64,000 nt of DNA from Candidatus Eiseniibacteriota bacterium (GCA_029262235.1 JAJCZU010000004.1:434001-498000); one strand, 5' to 3'; counted from the first letter of the stretch, positions 32,923-43,205 are shown. Notes: generated by a model from the letters alone, not told the origin. Program-made: numbers and translations.

Positions 32923-35900
32923 AGCTGAGCGAAGTCAGTATTCAGCGGCCGGTTTTCGCGACCGTGATGAGCCTCGTCATCCTGATCTTCGGGATGATGG
33001 GGTACTCGCGACTTCCCGTGCGCGAGTATCCGGACATCGATCCGCCGATCGTTTCGATTACAACGTTTTATCGAGGCGCCAGCCCGAGCGTGGTCGAAAC
33101 CGAAATCACCGACATCATCGAAGAGTCTCTTTCGACGCTCGACGGCGTGAGAACCATCACCTCGTCGAGCCTCGAGCAGGGGTCGAGCATCACGGTGGAA
33201 TTCGAACTCGGCCGCGTCGTGGACGAAGCGGCGAACGACGTCCGCGATCGCGTTTCGCGTATTCGCGGCTCGCTTCCGAGCGAAGCCGATGATCCGATTG
33301 TCGCGAAAGTCGACGTGAACGCGCAGCCGATCATCTGGATCGCGCTGTCGAGTACGAGCATGACGACGCTCGACATGAGCGAGTTCGCGGATATCGTGCT
33401 GAAAGACCGCATCCAGCGGCTGCCCGGAGTCGGGAACGTGTTCATCGGCGGCGAGCGCCGTTACGCGATGCGCGTCTGGCTCGACTCGCAAAAGATGGCG
33501 GCGCACGGGCTCACGACTCCCGACATCGAACGCGCCATCCGTCTCGGGAACGCCGAGATTCCCGGCGGGCGCGTCGAAGGAGCGCAGCGCGAATTCGCCG
33601 TGCGGACGCGCGGGGAGCTTACGACGCCGGAAGAGTTCGGCAATATCATCGTATTGCAGCAGAGTGAACGCCAGGTGCGCCTGGCGGATGTGGCCGATGT
33701 CGTGGTCGGCCCCGAGAACGAACGCACGATCACGCGCTACAACGGTGTTCCCTCGATCGGGCTCGGCATCGTGAAGCAGACGAAGGCCAGTACGGTGGAA
33801 GTGGCAGACGAAATCCAGAAAGCGCTGCCGGAACTGCGCAAACTTCTTCCCGAAGGCATGAAGCTTACGACCGCGTTCGATTCTTCCGTTTTCATTCGCG
33901 CGTCGATCAACGAAGTGGCGAAGACAATCCTGTTCGCGGTGGGGCTCGTGCTTCTGGTCGTGCTCGCTTTCCTGGGCAGCATACGCGCCACGCTGATGCC
34001 CGCCGTCACGATTCCGATCTCGATCATCGGAACGTTTGCGGTCATGTATTTCATGGGCTTCACGATCAACATTCTGACGCTGCTCGCGTTCGTACTCGCG
34101 ATCGGGCTCGTGATCGACGACGCGATCGTGATGCTCGAAAACTGCTACCGCCATATCGAAATGGGGAAGCCGCGGCTTCGGGCCGCCTGGGACGGGGCGC
34201 GCGAGGTCGGATTCGCGATCGTGGCCACGACGCTGGCGCTGATCGCGGTCTTTCTGCCGCTCGCGTTTCTGACCGGCACGGTCGGGCGTCTGTTCAAGGA
34301 GTTCGGGATCTCGCTCGCGGTCGCCGTCATCATTTCCAGTTTCGTCGCGCTCACGCTGACGCCGATGCTCTGCTCGAAAATCCTGAAGCCGCTCTATCAT
34401 CACGAGGACGGCCGGAAGCCGCGCGCGTTCGACCGTTTCTTCTCCTGGCTCGATCACTTTTACACGGCGACGCTCCGGTTCGTGCTGCGGCACCGTCTGC
34501 TCGTGTTCGGACTGGCGTTTCTGATCTTCGGCGCGAGCATGTTCCTTTTCAAGAACCTGCCGCGCGAACTCGTTCCTACGGAAGATCGCAGCATCGCGTT
34601 CGGAATCGTGCTCGCTCCGGAAGGGTCGACGCTCGAGTACACGAACGGCTACATGCTGCAACTCGAAGATATTCTGCTGGCGCGCCCTGAACACGGGGGG
34701 CTCTTCACCGCGACCGGGCTCGGATTCGGCGGCCCGGGTCGCGTAACGAACGGGTTCGTCTTCTTTCGTCTGAAGCCGCGCAACGAGCGCGAGAAGTCAC
34801 AGCAGGAAGTCGTGCAGGAGCTGTTCCCGCAGACGTTCTCGATTCCCGGGATCCTGGCGTTTCTCGTGAACCCGCCGAGTCTCGGGGGGCGTTTCTCGTC
34901 GAGTCCGGTCGAGTACGTATTGCAGGCCGACACGTACGAAACGCTGGAGCAGTCGGTCTCGATCATGACGGAGAAGGCGACGGAGCTCGGCTATCTCGTG
35001 AATCTCGATTCCGATCTGCGTCTCAACAAGCCGCAGCTCGATATTCGGATCGACCGCGACCGGGCGGCGCAGCTCGGCGTAAGCGTGACGGACATCGGGG
35101 GCGTACTGGAAACACTGCTCGGCGGCCGCGTGGCGACCGAGTTCAAACGCGGTTCGAAACAGTACGACGTGATCGTGCAGCTTCGCCCGAGCGAACGTGC
35201 GACGCCGCGCGTAATCGAAGAAGTGTATGTGCGTTCGGGTTCGGGCGAGCTCGTGCAACTCGCGAACGTGGTTTCGGTGCATGAGACCGTCGGGCCGAAG
35301 GAACTGAATCACTACAATCGCGTCCGTTCGGCGACGCTGACGGCGAATCTCGCGCCCGGCTTCAGTCTGGGAACGGCGCTCGACGATCTCGACCGGATCG
35401 CGGCGGAGTATCTTCCGCCATCCGCGCGCACGGACCTCGGCGGCCAGTCGCGCGAGTTTCGCGAGTCGAGTTCGAAACTCTACCTGATGTTCATCCTCGC
35501 GATCGTATTCATCTATCTCGTGCTGGCGGCCCAGTTCGAAAGCTTCATTCATCCGATCACGATTCTTCTCTCGGTGCCGCTCGCGGTCGTGGGCGCGATC
35601 TTCTCGCTCCGTGCTTTCGACCTCACACTGAACATCTATTCTCAGATCGGTCTCGTGATTCTGATCGGTCTCGTAACGAAGAACTCGATTCTGATCGTCG
35701 AGTTCGCGAACCAGCTTCGCAATCGAGGGCAGGACGTGCTCGACGCCGTGATCGAGGCGTCGCGGATTCGCCTGCGGCCGATTCTGATGACGTCGTTCTC
35801 GACGATCGTCGGGGTGCTTCCGATCGCGCTCGGATTCGGCGCCGGCGCGGAAGCCCGCCAGCCCCTGGGCGTCGCGATCGTGGGCGGGATGTTCTTCTCG

Positions 35901-36059
35901 ACGTTCCTGACGCTCATCCTCGTACCGGCCGTATACATCTTCATGGCGCGTTTTACGCGCCCGCGCGACCTCGCCGCGGCCATCGAGCGTCAGACTACCG
36001 AGCCGGCCGACCTCGGGGCGCCTCCGACGGGCGGCGGGATGGCCGAGGCCAAGCCGTAG
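32919..36059 (+). CDS. RND-family inner-membrane efflux pump (AcrB-like)
   Basis: A 1046-residue protein, the full length of the HAE-1 family. It starts MKLSEVSIQRPVFATVMSL and has twelve predicted membrane helices with large periplasmic loops after TM1 and TM7. TM4 carries the proton-relay pair in AIGLVIDDAIVMLEN. PVREYPDIDPP, GRVATEFKRGSKQYDV and the TM10-12 block LLSVPLAVVGAIFSL / GLVTKNSILIVEFANQLR are typical. It should export amphiphilic compounds by proton antiport. Three coupled genes and no adjacent TetR or MarR regulator are visible. Confidence 0.97.
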   Translation: MKLSEVSIQRPVFATVMSLVILIFGMMGYSRLPVREYPDIDPPIVSITTFYRGASPSVVETEITDIIEESLSTLDGVRTITSSSLEQGSSITVEFELGRVVDEAANDVRDRVSRIRGSLPSEADDPIVAKVDVNAQPIIWIALSSTSMTTLDMSEFADIVLKDRIQRLPGVGNVFIGGERRYAMRVWLDSQKMAAHGLTTPDIERAIRLGNAEIPGGRVEGAQREFAVRTRGELTTPEEFGNIIVLQQSERQVRLADVADVVVGPENERTITRYNGVPSIGLGIVKQTKASTVEVADEIQKALPELRKLLPEGMKLTTAFDSSVFIRASINEVAKTILFAVGLVLLVVLAFLGSIRATLMPAVTIPISIIGTFAVMYFMGFTINILTLLAFVLAIGLVIDDAIVMLENCYRHIEMGKPRLRAAWDGAREVGFAIVATTLALIAVFLPLAFLTGTVGRLFKEFGISLAVAVIISSFVALTLTPMLCSKILKPLYHHEDGRKPRAFDRFFSWLDHFYTATLRFVLRHRLLVFGLAFLIFGASMFLFKNLPRELVPTEDRSIAFGIVLAPEGSTLEYTNGYMLQLEDILLARPEHGGLFTATGLGFGGPGRVTNGFVFFRLKPRNEREKSQQEVVQELFPQTFSIPGILAFLVNPPSLGGRFSSSPVEYVLQADTYETLEQSVSIMTEKATELGYLVNLDSDLRLNKPQLDIRIDRDRAAQLGVSVTDIGGVLETLLGGRVATEFKRGSKQYDVIVQLRPSERATPRVIEEVYVRSGSGELVQLANVVSVHETVGPKELNHYNRVRSATLTANLAPGFSLGTALDDLDRIAAEYLPPSARTDLGGQSREFRESSSKLYLMFILAIVFIYLVLAAQFESFIHPITILLSVPLAVVGAIFSLRAFDLTLNIYSQIGLVILIGLVTKNSILIVEFANQLRNRGQDVLDAVIEASRIRLRPILMTSFSTIVGVLPIALGFGAGAEARQPLGVAIVGGMFFSTFLTLILVPAVYIFMARFTRPRDLAAAIERQTTEPADLGAPPTGGGMAEAKP

Positions 36060-36162
36060 GGCGTATTTGCTTCCGATCGTGGTCGCGCCGATGGATAATC
36101 TGTAAATCAGGCCGTACTGGACGCACTCACCGCAGGAACCTGTTCTCAATGGAGGAAAACAC

Positions 36163-36771
36163 ATGATCAGCTTTTTGAATCGCAATGTGATAGTGGGCAT
36201 CGCCGCCGCCGGTCTTTTGCTCGGCGCGAATGCGGCCGTTGCCGCCGACTGGAACGCCGACCTTTCGCACACGGAAGTGAACTTTTCCGTGAATCACTTC
36301 TTCACGCCTGTTTCTGGGTCGTTTCACAACTACACGGTAGAGATGAAGTACGACGCCGAGAAGCCCGCGAACTCGTCGGTGAAAGTCGTGATTCCCGTTT
36401 CGACCGTGGACACCGGCAATGAAAAGCGGAACGGCCATCTCATGTCGCCCGACTTTTTCGAAGCGGAGAAATATCCGAACATCACGTTCGAAAGCACGAA
36501 GGTCGTAAAGACCGAAAAGGGAATGGCTGTTACCGGAAACCTGACGATCAAAGAGACGACGAAAGAAGTCACGCTCGACGTCGTGACCCTGGGTGTCAGT
36601 GAGATTCCGGAAGCGATGCAGGCCAACTTCGGCATGAAGGTCGCTAGCTTCCGTGCCTCGACGAAAATCAATCGCAACGACTTCGGGGTCGGCGTCGGGA
36701 ACTGGGCGGCCACGCTCGTAATCGGCGGCGAAGTCGATATCGAGATTCTGCTCGAAGCCAGCTACCGCTAG
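36163..36771 (+). CDS. YceI-family periplasmic protein
   Basis: A 202-residue protein. GGAGG lies 9 nt before the ATG. A signal peptide (IVGIAAAGLLLGANAAVAA) precedes the YceI lipocalin-like beta barrel: ADLSHTEVNFSVNHFFTPVSGSF, VVIPVSTVDTGNEKRNGHL, NITFESTKVVKTEKGMAV, VTGNLTIKETTKEVTLDV, GVGNWAATLVIGGEVDIEI. Family members bind polyisoprenoids or other amphiphiles in the periplasm. It is a single gene closed by a strong terminator. Confidence 0.95.
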   Translation: MISFLNRNVIVGIAAAGLLLGANAAVAADWNADLSHTEVNFSVNHFFTPVSGSFHNYTVEMKYDAEKPANSSVKVVIPVSTVDTGNEKRNGHLMSPDFFEAEKYPNITFESTKVVKTEKGMAVTGNLTIKETTKEVTLDVVTLGVSEIPEAMQANFGMKVASFRASTKINRNDFGVGVGNWAATLVIGGEVDIEILLEASYR

Positions 36772-36816
36772 CAATCCTCGATCAGAGCGGGAGCGACCGC
36801 TCGTGCGCAATATTCT

Positions 36817-36849
36817 GCGGACCCGTCAATACGGCGGGTCCGCTTTTTT
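36817..36849 (+). terminator. Rho-independent terminator of the YceI gene
   Basis: GCGGACCCG (36817-36825) pairs perfectly with CGGGTCCGC (36835-36843) around a 9-nt loop, followed by six Ts. A weaker 6-bp hairpin (GAGCGG/CCGCTC) precedes it at 36785-36802. Confidence 0.9.
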
Positions 36850-36888
36850 GTGTTGCCGCTGATGGGTCGGATCAGGGACCTTGTCCTC

Positions 36889-38370
36889 ATGAAGCATGGA
36901 CCCATCTCCGGCGCACGACAGGAAGTCACCGACCTTCGGAGGCAGACCGTCAGGGGCGGCTACGTGACGATCGCGGCCGTGATCGTGCGGAACGTGATCT
37001 CGATCGCGGGCACGATGATCCTGGCGCGCATTCTCGCGCCGGCCGACTTCGGGCTGATCGCGATGGTGATGTCGATCCTCGGCGTCGCCATGATCGTGCG
37101 CGACGCGGGCCTGATGCTGGCCACGGTACAGCGGCGTGAAATCGAGCAGCGTGAGGTCGGCACGCTCTTCTGGATCAACGCGGGAATCGGGTTCGCCGCC
37201 GCTGTTCTTGCCGCCGCCTGCGCCCCACTTGTTGCGCGCTTTTTCGGCGACCCGCGACTCACCCTGATCGGCGTCATCGTTTCAGGCACGATTCTGATCG
37301 ATGCGCTCTCGGTCCAGCACCAGGCGCTGCTCCGCCGCCGCATGCGGTTCGGGTCGATCGCGATCGCCGAGATCGGGGCCCAGATCCCGGCGACGATCGT
37401 GGCCGTCATGGTCGCGCGCAGCGGCGGCTCGTACTGGGCTCTCGTCTGGCTGAAGGTCGTCGAAGCGATCATCCGGATGATCGCGTTCTGGTCGTTCTCG
37501 GGATGGTGGCCCGGCTTCGTCTTCGCATGGGCGCGCGTAAAACCGTTCCTCCGATTCGGCGGCGCCCTCACACTGACACGCCTTCTCGTGTATCTCGTGC
37601 GCACGCTCGACCGCGTCCTGATCGGCCGTTTTCTCGACGCCGCCTCGCTCGGGATCTATGCGAAGGCGGGCAACTGGCTGCTGACCCCGCTGCAGACGCT
37701 GACGTTTCCGTTGTCACGCGTTGCGATCGGAACCCTGAGCCGGCTGCAGGACGACGCCGCTCGTTATCGCGCCTACTTTCGAACGGCGGCCGACGGGATC
37801 GCGTTTCTGCTCTTTCCCGGAATCGCCTTCGCCATGCTCGAAGCCGACACCATCGTGCGCGTGTTTCTCGGCGAAAAGTGGCTGGCCGGCGTGCCGATCT
37901 TCCGCATTCTGCTTCCGGTCGCGGTCACGACCATCTTTCGCATGTTCACGCGCTGGGTTTTCGTGTCGAAGGGACACGTGGGCCGGCAGCTTCGGTGGGA
38001 GGTGCTCGTCCTCGTGATGACAGTGGCAGGCTTCGCGTACGGAATTCGCTGGGGAGTCGAAGGGATCGCGGCGGCGTCGGCGGTCGTCTCCGTCATTCTG
38101 CTCGTGCCTTCGGTCACGTATTGCGTGCGGAATACCCCGCTTCGCGCCTGGGACATTCTGCGGACGCCGTTCTGGCCGGGAGGCGCGGGACTTGCTGCGG
38201 CCGGCGCAACCGCGGTGGTTTTTCGCGCGCTCGGCGAACCGGGGCTCGTGGCGCGGCTGTTCCTGTCGCTCGGGGTCTTTTCGGGGATCTATCTCGCGAT
38301 CCTGCTGGCATTCCCCGCGCCCCGTGCGCGCATTCGTGAACTACGCGGGTTCGCGCGCCTCGGTCGATGA
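36889..38370 (+). CDS. Polysaccharide flippase (Wzx-like, MOP superfamily)
   Basis: A 493-residue membrane protein with about 12-14 helices. ATG 36889 (MKHGPISGARQEVTDL) has a weak AGGGAC site; ATG 36862 is an alternative start. The opening TVRGGYVTIAAVIVRNVISIAGTMILARILAPADFGLIAMV is the classic Polysacc_synt start. It should flip lipid-linked oligosaccharides across the inner membrane. The repeat unit is not encoded around it, although GT4 and CapK-like genes lie 5 kb downstream. Its stop is 1 base from the convergent TonB receptor stop. Confidence 0.88.
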   Translation: MKHGPISGARQEVTDLRRQTVRGGYVTIAAVIVRNVISIAGTMILARILAPADFGLIAMVMSILGVAMIVRDAGLMLATVQRREIEQREVGTLFWINAGIGFAAAVLAAACAPLVARFFGDPRLTLIGVIVSGTILIDALSVQHQALLRRRMRFGSIAIAEIGAQIPATIVAVMVARSGGSYWALVWLKVVEAIIRMIAFWSFSGWWPGFVFAWARVKPFLRFGGALTLTRLLVYLVRTLDRVLIGRFLDAASLGIYAKAGNWLLTPLQTLTFPLSRVAIGTLSRLQDDAARYRAYFRTAADGIAFLLFPGIAFAMLEADTIVRVFLGEKWLAGVPIFRILLPVAVTTIFRMFTRWVFVSKGHVGRQLRWEVLVLVMTVAGFAYGIRWGVEGIAAASAVVSVILLVPSVTYCVRNTPLRAWDILRTPFWPGGAGLAAAGATAVVFRALGEPGLVARLFLSLGVFSGIYLAILLAFPAPRARIRELRGFARLGR

Positions 38371-38371
38371 A

Positions 38372-40510
38372 CTACATCCGGATGCGCACGCCGCCGTGAA
38401 TCTGGCGCTGCAGGCCGATCTCCGTGTAGCCCGTCGTCGTCGGGCGAACGACGTATTCCTCGTCGAGCAGATTTTCGATCGACAGAAAGACTTCGGTCAC
38501 GGGGTTCAGCTGCCGGCCGACGTTCAGGTTCAGCACGAAATACTCTTCGATCGGGAGTGCATTGCGATCGTCCTCGAAGCGCTCTCCGACGAACCGCGCC
38601 ACGAGTCCTGCCCGAAAGAGGCGAGGATCATGGAATTCCGCGCGCAACGTGAACGAATGCTCGGGAACCTGTCGATTCCGGTTCCCAATCAGCGACTCGT
38701 CGTCGGATTCCACGATTTCGGTGTCCGCGAAATAGTAGCTTCCGCCGAAGGTCCAGTGAGTGTGCGGGCGTGTCGTCATGTCGAGTTCGATCCCGCGCGA
38801 GCGCAGTTTCCCGACGTTGTCCCGCTGGCGGCAGTTTCCACCGGCAGGTACGCTGCCGCACGGCTCGATCACCGTCATACTGTCGGGACTCGCGACGCCG
38901 ATCGTGCGCTGCGTGATCGCGTCTTCGACCTCGTTCCAGAAACCGGTCACGCGCATTTGAAAGAGGCGCCCGCGCCGGAACTCCGCACCCAGGTCGCCTC
39001 CGGTCAGGTGCTCGGACTCGAGCTCGCTGTTCCCCGTGTTGATGACGTCACCGGACCGGAACCCGGTGTACAGCTCCGACAGGCTCGGTGCGCGGAAAGA
39101 CTGGTAGACATTCGTTCGGAGCGAGATCTCACCGGTTGCATGAAACACGGCGCCGAGGCTGGGGCTGAATACGTTCTGCTCTTTCTCCGCAAACGAGGTG
39201 TCGGCCGTGACAGCGCCGGATGAAACAGAGCTTGATGTTTGCGCGCCGTTGTACTGACGAATGAAATCGACGCGGGCGCCCGCAACGATCTGCCAGCGAA
39301 GCGAAGGGCTGAGCACGTCCTGTACATAGGCGCCGGAGAGGGTCTGATTCCCCGAAGTAAGGAGATTCGTCCGCCAGCTCCCGTTCGATGAAACGTAGCC
39401 GGTGAAATCGCGCCGGTCCGCGTCGAGCCACTGATGATCGACGCCGACGGAGACCTGATGCAGCGGGTTCACGCGCTTCGACCATTGCAGATTCGCACCG
39501 AGTACCCGGGTCGGGGTACTGTACGTGTAAACCGTGGGCCGCTCGGAATTGCGGTCGGCCGACACGCTTGTCGTCAGCGCCTCCCTGTCGCGTGTCGTGG
39601 AGAAGAGCATGGCCTGGAGGCGGCCGGCGCCGCGCAGATCCCAGTCGGCGCCAAGCGAAACATTCCGTGCGATGTACTCCGAATAGGCAAGGACCGTCGA
39701 GCGCGCATTCTCCTCTTCGAAGTAAGAGGCATGAAGCGAAACCGTCCGGCCGCGATCGAACTCGTAGATCCCCTTCGCGAACATGCCGTAGTGGTCGAGC
39801 GCAGCCGGATGGTCGGCCGCGCCGAGCTGAGAGTCGGGGTATGCGTACTCGCCTCCCGTGTCGAAGTGACGCCCGCCGGCGAGATACGAGAACTTTCCGG
39901 CGCGATTTCCATAGGAAACGTCGACGTCGAGGACTTCGTGGTCTCCGCCCTGTCCCATGAAGTGAAACGTTTCGGCCCTGGGCGTTTCCGTCATGATGTG
40001 CACGACACCGCCCATCGCCAGGTTGCCCCAGACGCCGGCGCCTCCGCCGCGCAGCACTTCGATGCGCTCGATACGCTCGGTCGGAACCTGGCCCCATGAC
40101 ATCGCGCTTGTGAACGGATCGATCAGCGGAACACCGTCCATGAGTACGAGGGTGCGCGCTGCCGCGCTTCCTCCGATGCCGCGCATCGACGGCGCCTGGA
40201 TCAGGTTCGACGAGCCGAGACTGCTCGCCTGGCGGAGCAACGTGAAGCCGGGAATCTGCCGCAGCAGGTCGTCGACGGCGAGATTGCCGGCGGACCGTGC
40301 TTCGCTCCCGTCGATCACGGTAACGTTGGCCGCCACGTCTTCGAGGCGCTGTTCGGAGCGTGTCGCCGTGATCACGATCGCGGTGGCCGTCCGCACGTCG
40401 TCGTCGGTGGGCGGCGGCGGTTCTTCCGCGCCCGCAGCGCATGGACACACGAGCAGCCATACAAAACAGACTGGAGCGCTATACTTTCCGATCCTCGAAA
40501 ACCTGTGCAT
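38372..40510 (-). CDS. TonB-dependent outer-membrane receptor
   Basis: A 712-residue protein. ATG 40510 has AAGG about 10 nt upstream. The signal peptide is followed by a TonB-box-like TAIVITATR, then a plug domain (NLAVDDLLRQIPGF, SMRGIGGSAAARTLVLMDGVPL, IERIEVLRGGGAGVWG). The rest is a 22-strand-type barrel. It ends VHGGVRIRM, with Met rather than the usual aromatic last residue. It lies five bases after the substrate-binding protein gene and belongs to that operon, suggesting that both handle the same ligand. Vitamin B12, siderophore or small-organic uptake cannot be separated from sequence. Confidence 0.92.
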   Translation of the reverse strand: MHRFSRIGKYSAPVCFVWLLVCPCAAGAEEPPPPTDDDVRTATAIVITATRSEQRLEDVAANVTVIDGSEARSAGNLAVDDLLRQIPGFTLLRQASSLGSSNLIQAPSMRGIGGSAAARTLVLMDGVPLIDPFTSAMSWGQVPTERIERIEVLRGGGAGVWGNLAMGGVVHIMTETPRAETFHFMGQGGDHEVLDVDVSYGNRAGKFSYLAGGRHFDTGGEYAYPDSQLGAADHPAALDHYGMFAKGIYEFDRGRTVSLHASYFEEENARSTVLAYSEYIARNVSLGADWDLRGAGRLQAMLFSTTRDREALTTSVSADRNSERPTVYTYSTPTRVLGANLQWSKRVNPLHQVSVGVDHQWLDADRRDFTGYVSSNGSWRTNLLTSGNQTLSGAYVQDVLSPSLRWQIVAGARVDFIRQYNGAQTSSSVSSGAVTADTSFAEKEQNVFSPSLGAVFHATGEISLRTNVYQSFRAPSLSELYTGFRSGDVINTGNSELESEHLTGGDLGAEFRRGRLFQMRVTGFWNEVEDAITQRTIGVASPDSMTVIEPCGSVPAGGNCRQRDNVGKLRSRGIELDMTTRPHTHWTFGGSYYFADTEIVESDDESLIGNRNRQVPEHSFTLRAEFHDPRLFRAGLVARFVGERFEDDRNALPIEEYFVLNLNVGRQLNPVTEVFLSIENLLDEEYVVRPTTTGYTEIGLQRQIHGGVRIRM

Positions 40511-40515
40511 CAAGA

Positions 40516-41598
40516 TTACCTTTCGTTCTTATGTTCCGGATCGGTCCGTTCGGTGATGACTGAATCCGTGTGGTCGAGAAATGAACCGTCCCAGAACATG
40601 GCGGGGGGGACGCTGTGATCGAGAAGCCCCTGCTCGACCGCCCATTCCTGATAACTGACGAGATCGTCCGCGTTGATACGGCCGCTGGCACGTATGGGCG
40701 CCCAGCAGAGCCTTCTCACGAGAGCGGAATCGAGGGTCGTCGCCTCGGCGATCGCGGCGATGTTCCGCTCGGTTGCCCCTTCATTATATTGGATGAGTGC
40801 TTTTCGATACGCGACCATGAACGCGTTGCCTGCGTCTCGATCGTCTTCGAGAATCGTGGGGCCGAAGATCAGAAAACTGTGCTGGTGTCCCGGAATCAGA
40901 TCCTGAAGGGGAAGCCATTCCTTGGCGTAGCCGGCGTCGAGCGCCATTGTCAGGAAGGGTTCGCCGAGCAGCGTGATGTCGGCATTCCCCATTTCCAGAG
41001 CCTGCATGATCACATTCTGCGGAACGTTCAGCAGCTCGACATCGTCCGTGGTGAGTCCCGCCCGCTCCAGCAGCCGGCTTGCCTCGTAGTATCCCGCGCG
41101 CGTTCTGCTGGTTCCGAAACGAAGACCGCGAACGTCGGAGAGTGTCTCGAGGCGGCCCGACTCGATCAGTTCGCTGCGCGCCACATACGACATGTACGAG
41201 CAATCGGCGTCGCCGTCTTCCGTGTGCCCCTTGTCCGCCACGATGCGGAGGCTCGCGCCGCGCCCGATCAGATTGAAGAGGCCGGGGTAGACGATGCAGG
41301 GAAGTACGTCGAGTTTCCCTCGCGAAAGCGGAAGCAGGCCGTCGGCAGCGCGATTCATCCTGACCCATTCGATCTCGATCCCCTGGTCCGCGAAGTGGCC
41401 TTCCGAGTCCGCGAGAGCGAGCGGGGCGTAGGAGAGATAGTTGAAACGAATCACGCGAATGCGGATCGTGCCGTCGGCGAGGCGCTCGAGCGCCTGCGGT
41501 TTTTCCGCGCCGAACGCGAGGGCCGCAAGCGCGAGCAGCAGGGCTATCGCCGCACGATGCATCACGAGGGGCGGTCCGGATGAAGTTGTCACTCTCAA
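40516..41598 (-). CDS. ABC-type periplasmic substrate-binding protein (NMT1/SsuA-like)
   Basis: A 360-residue protein. TTG 41598 has AAGGA 6 nt upstream and overlaps the preceding TGA (TTGA); ATG 41562 (MHRAAIALLLALAALAFG) is an alternative start giving a cleaner signal peptide. The fold order matches NMT1/SsuA: IRVIRFNYLSYAPLALADSEGHFADQGIEIEWV, then GKLDVLPCIVYPGLF, then LRFGTSRTRAGYYEASRLLERAGL and NVIMQALEMGNADITLLGEPF. No ABC permease or ATPase is nearby, so it may work with distant partners or with the adjacent TonB receptor. Confidence 0.85.
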   Translation of the reverse strand: MRVTTSSGPPLVMHRAAIALLLALAALAFGAEKPQALERLADGTIRIRVIRFNYLSYAPLALADSEGHFADQGIEIEWVRMNRAADGLLPLSRGKLDVLPCIVYPGLFNLIGRGASLRIVADKGHTEDGDADCSYMSYVARSELIESGRLETLSDVRGLRFGTSRTRAGYYEASRLLERAGLTTDDVELLNVPQNVIMQALEMGNADITLLGEPFLTMALDAGYAKEWLPLQDLIPGHQHSFLIFGPTILEDDRDAGNAFMVAYRKALIQYNEGATERNIAAIAEATTLDSALVRRLCWAPIRASGRINADDLVSYQEWAVEQGLLDHSVPPAMFWDGSFLDHTDSVITERTDPEHKNER

Positions 41599-43205
41599 TG
41601 GATTTCCTTCTTCGTGCCTTGCAGTTTACTGAGGTGAAGCGGCATCAGCTTCCCCGCCGCCGTCACGACCGGCTCCATACGCTTCACGCGAAACGTACCG
41701 GCCGCCGTGAGCGTTGCCGTCATGCTTTGCGCCGCTTCGTTCTTGCGGGCCAGTCCCTGCTCGAAAATGCGAATGACTTCCGCCTCGTCTTCGATCTTGA
41801 TGCGAGGGCTCACAATAATACTCACGCGCGTGAAACCGTGCTCGTCCTCTTCTTCCATGAGCTGATAGTCGAGAGGGCTTCCTCCGAAGCGCCGGGGGAG
41901 CGTTTCGGTGAGAACCGCTTCCATTTCGCTCCCCACGAGTGACATCCCCTCGCCCGTCAGCTTGCGGAAACTGCGGATTCCGCGCACGTGCGTGTCCCAG
42001 CCGTATGCCTCGAGCGGGCAGCCGCAGCTCCGCTTCTCCACAACGCCGTAATCATCGCTTTCCACGTTCAGGAGCAGTTTCGAATTGGAGGATATGAGCG
42101 TCGTGATGTTGAAGGCGTCCACTTCGATATCCATGCCGGGCACCTTGCGCGGGTAGGGGACAAGCGCCAGCGCGTCTGTCATGAGATGGTGGTCGTTGAT
42201 CTCGCACGGGTTCGTGCAACCCATGCCGATCGCGCCGACCTCGGAGAAGTAATACGAAAAGATCGGCTCGGCTCCGACCCGGCGGATCGCCGCGACTTTG
42301 GCCGGCGTCGGCGGCTCGCCGCCCATCGTCATGGAGCAGCGCGAGAGATCGATCCCGCGCTCTTCCGCGGCAACGGCCACGCGTACCGACATGCTCGCGA
42401 AGGCGCCGAGCGCGCAGGCGCCGTGCTCTTTCGCCGTTTGCTCCATCCACGCGGCAATGACATGGGCGTCCTCGTAGCGAACGACTTCGGGAATCGGAAA
42501 CGGCGCCCCGAAAAATCGGCCGGCATGCACGATGTAGTTCGTAGCCAGGCGGTTTTTGAGGGCCGGTTTCGTGTCGTTCCTGTCGAGAGGGGTGAACCAG
42601 CGCAGCGGGATGTCGCCTGTCAGCGCGCCGCCGAGCAGGTTCGAAACGCCCACGATGCTCGGCAGCAGGCCGCGCCATACCCCGAGCGGTTTCCCGTGAA
42701 GGCCCTGGGCGTTCTTCGCGAGGAGCTGATTCGGAACGCGCGCGATCGTTTGTTCGAGATCGAAGTAGATGCGCGTGCCGGCGCCCGTGCTGCCGCCGGT
42801 CGTTCCGTAGTAGGCCGATTTCATGAACGGATTGTCGAAGTCGTGCGGTTCGACTCTCCAGGTCTTCGTGCCGCGCACGACGTCTTCGCGCCCCTTGAAC
42901 TCTTCGAAGGAGTAATAAACGTCATTCTCGCGCAACGCGAGCAGCGTCGGTTCGAGTCCCTTGTCTCCGACCATGCGTTCCAGATCGGCGTAGGCCACGC
43001 CCGCATGCCGGAACAGCGGATGATACGGACTCTTTTCATGTCCGAATATCCCGACCCGCAGTATCCGGAGGAAATTCTCTTCCCGCTGCAGCAGGCGTTC
43101 CCGCACGATCGCTTCCGCTTCGGGAACCGAGATCTTCCGCTTCAGGAACGCCGGAAAACCGAACCCGAATCGCGCGTACATTTTGAGGTCGGAAACGATG
43201 CTCAA
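41595..43205 (-). CDS. PaaK/CapK-like adenylate-forming ligase
   Basis: A 536-residue protein. The start is TTG 43205 with AAGGAC 9 nt upstream. The ATP-binding loop YYGTTGGSTGAGT, the motif SYYFSEVGAIGMGC and the hinge region SCGCPLEAYGWDTHVRGI belong to the phenylacetate-CoA ligase-like superfamily. Cysteines at GCTNPC and CGC could hold a metal, as in some members. The acyl substrate is unknown. It heads an operon with a binding protein and a TonB receptor, and it is divergent from a GT4 gene whose neighbour is a second family member. Confidence 0.82.
   Translation of the reverse strand: MSIVSDLKMYARFGFGFPAFLKRKISVPEAEAIVRERLLQREENFLRILRVGIFGHEKSPYHPLFRHAGVAYADLERMVGDKGLEPTLLALRENDVYYSFEEFKGREDVVRGTKTWRVEPHDFDNPFMKSAYYGTTGGSTGAGTRIYFDLEQTIARVPNQLLAKNAQGLHGKPLGVWRGLLPSIVGVSNLLGGALTGDIPLRWFTPLDRNDTKPALKNRLATNYIVHAGRFFGAPFPIPEVVRYEDAHVIAAWMEQTAKEHGACALGAFASMSVRVAVAAEERGIDLSRCSMTMGGEPPTPAKVAAIRRVGAEPIFSYYFSEVGAIGMGCTNPCEINDHHLMTDALALVPYPRKVPGMDIEVDAFNITTLISSNSKLLLNVESDDYGVVEKRSCGCPLEAYGWDTHVRGIRSFRKLTGEGMSLVGSEMEAVLTETLPRRFGGSPLDYQLMEEEDEHGFTRVSIIVSPRIKIEDEAEVIRIFEQGLARKNEAAQSMTATLTAAGTFRVKRMEPVVTAAGKLMPLHLSKLQGTKKEIH

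Noticed and set aside
32838-36272. Long minus-strand open frames opposite the RND pump gene
   Set aside because: The plus strand encodes a complete AcrB-like protein. The opposite frames give Arg/Asp/His-rich sequence with no recognisable family.
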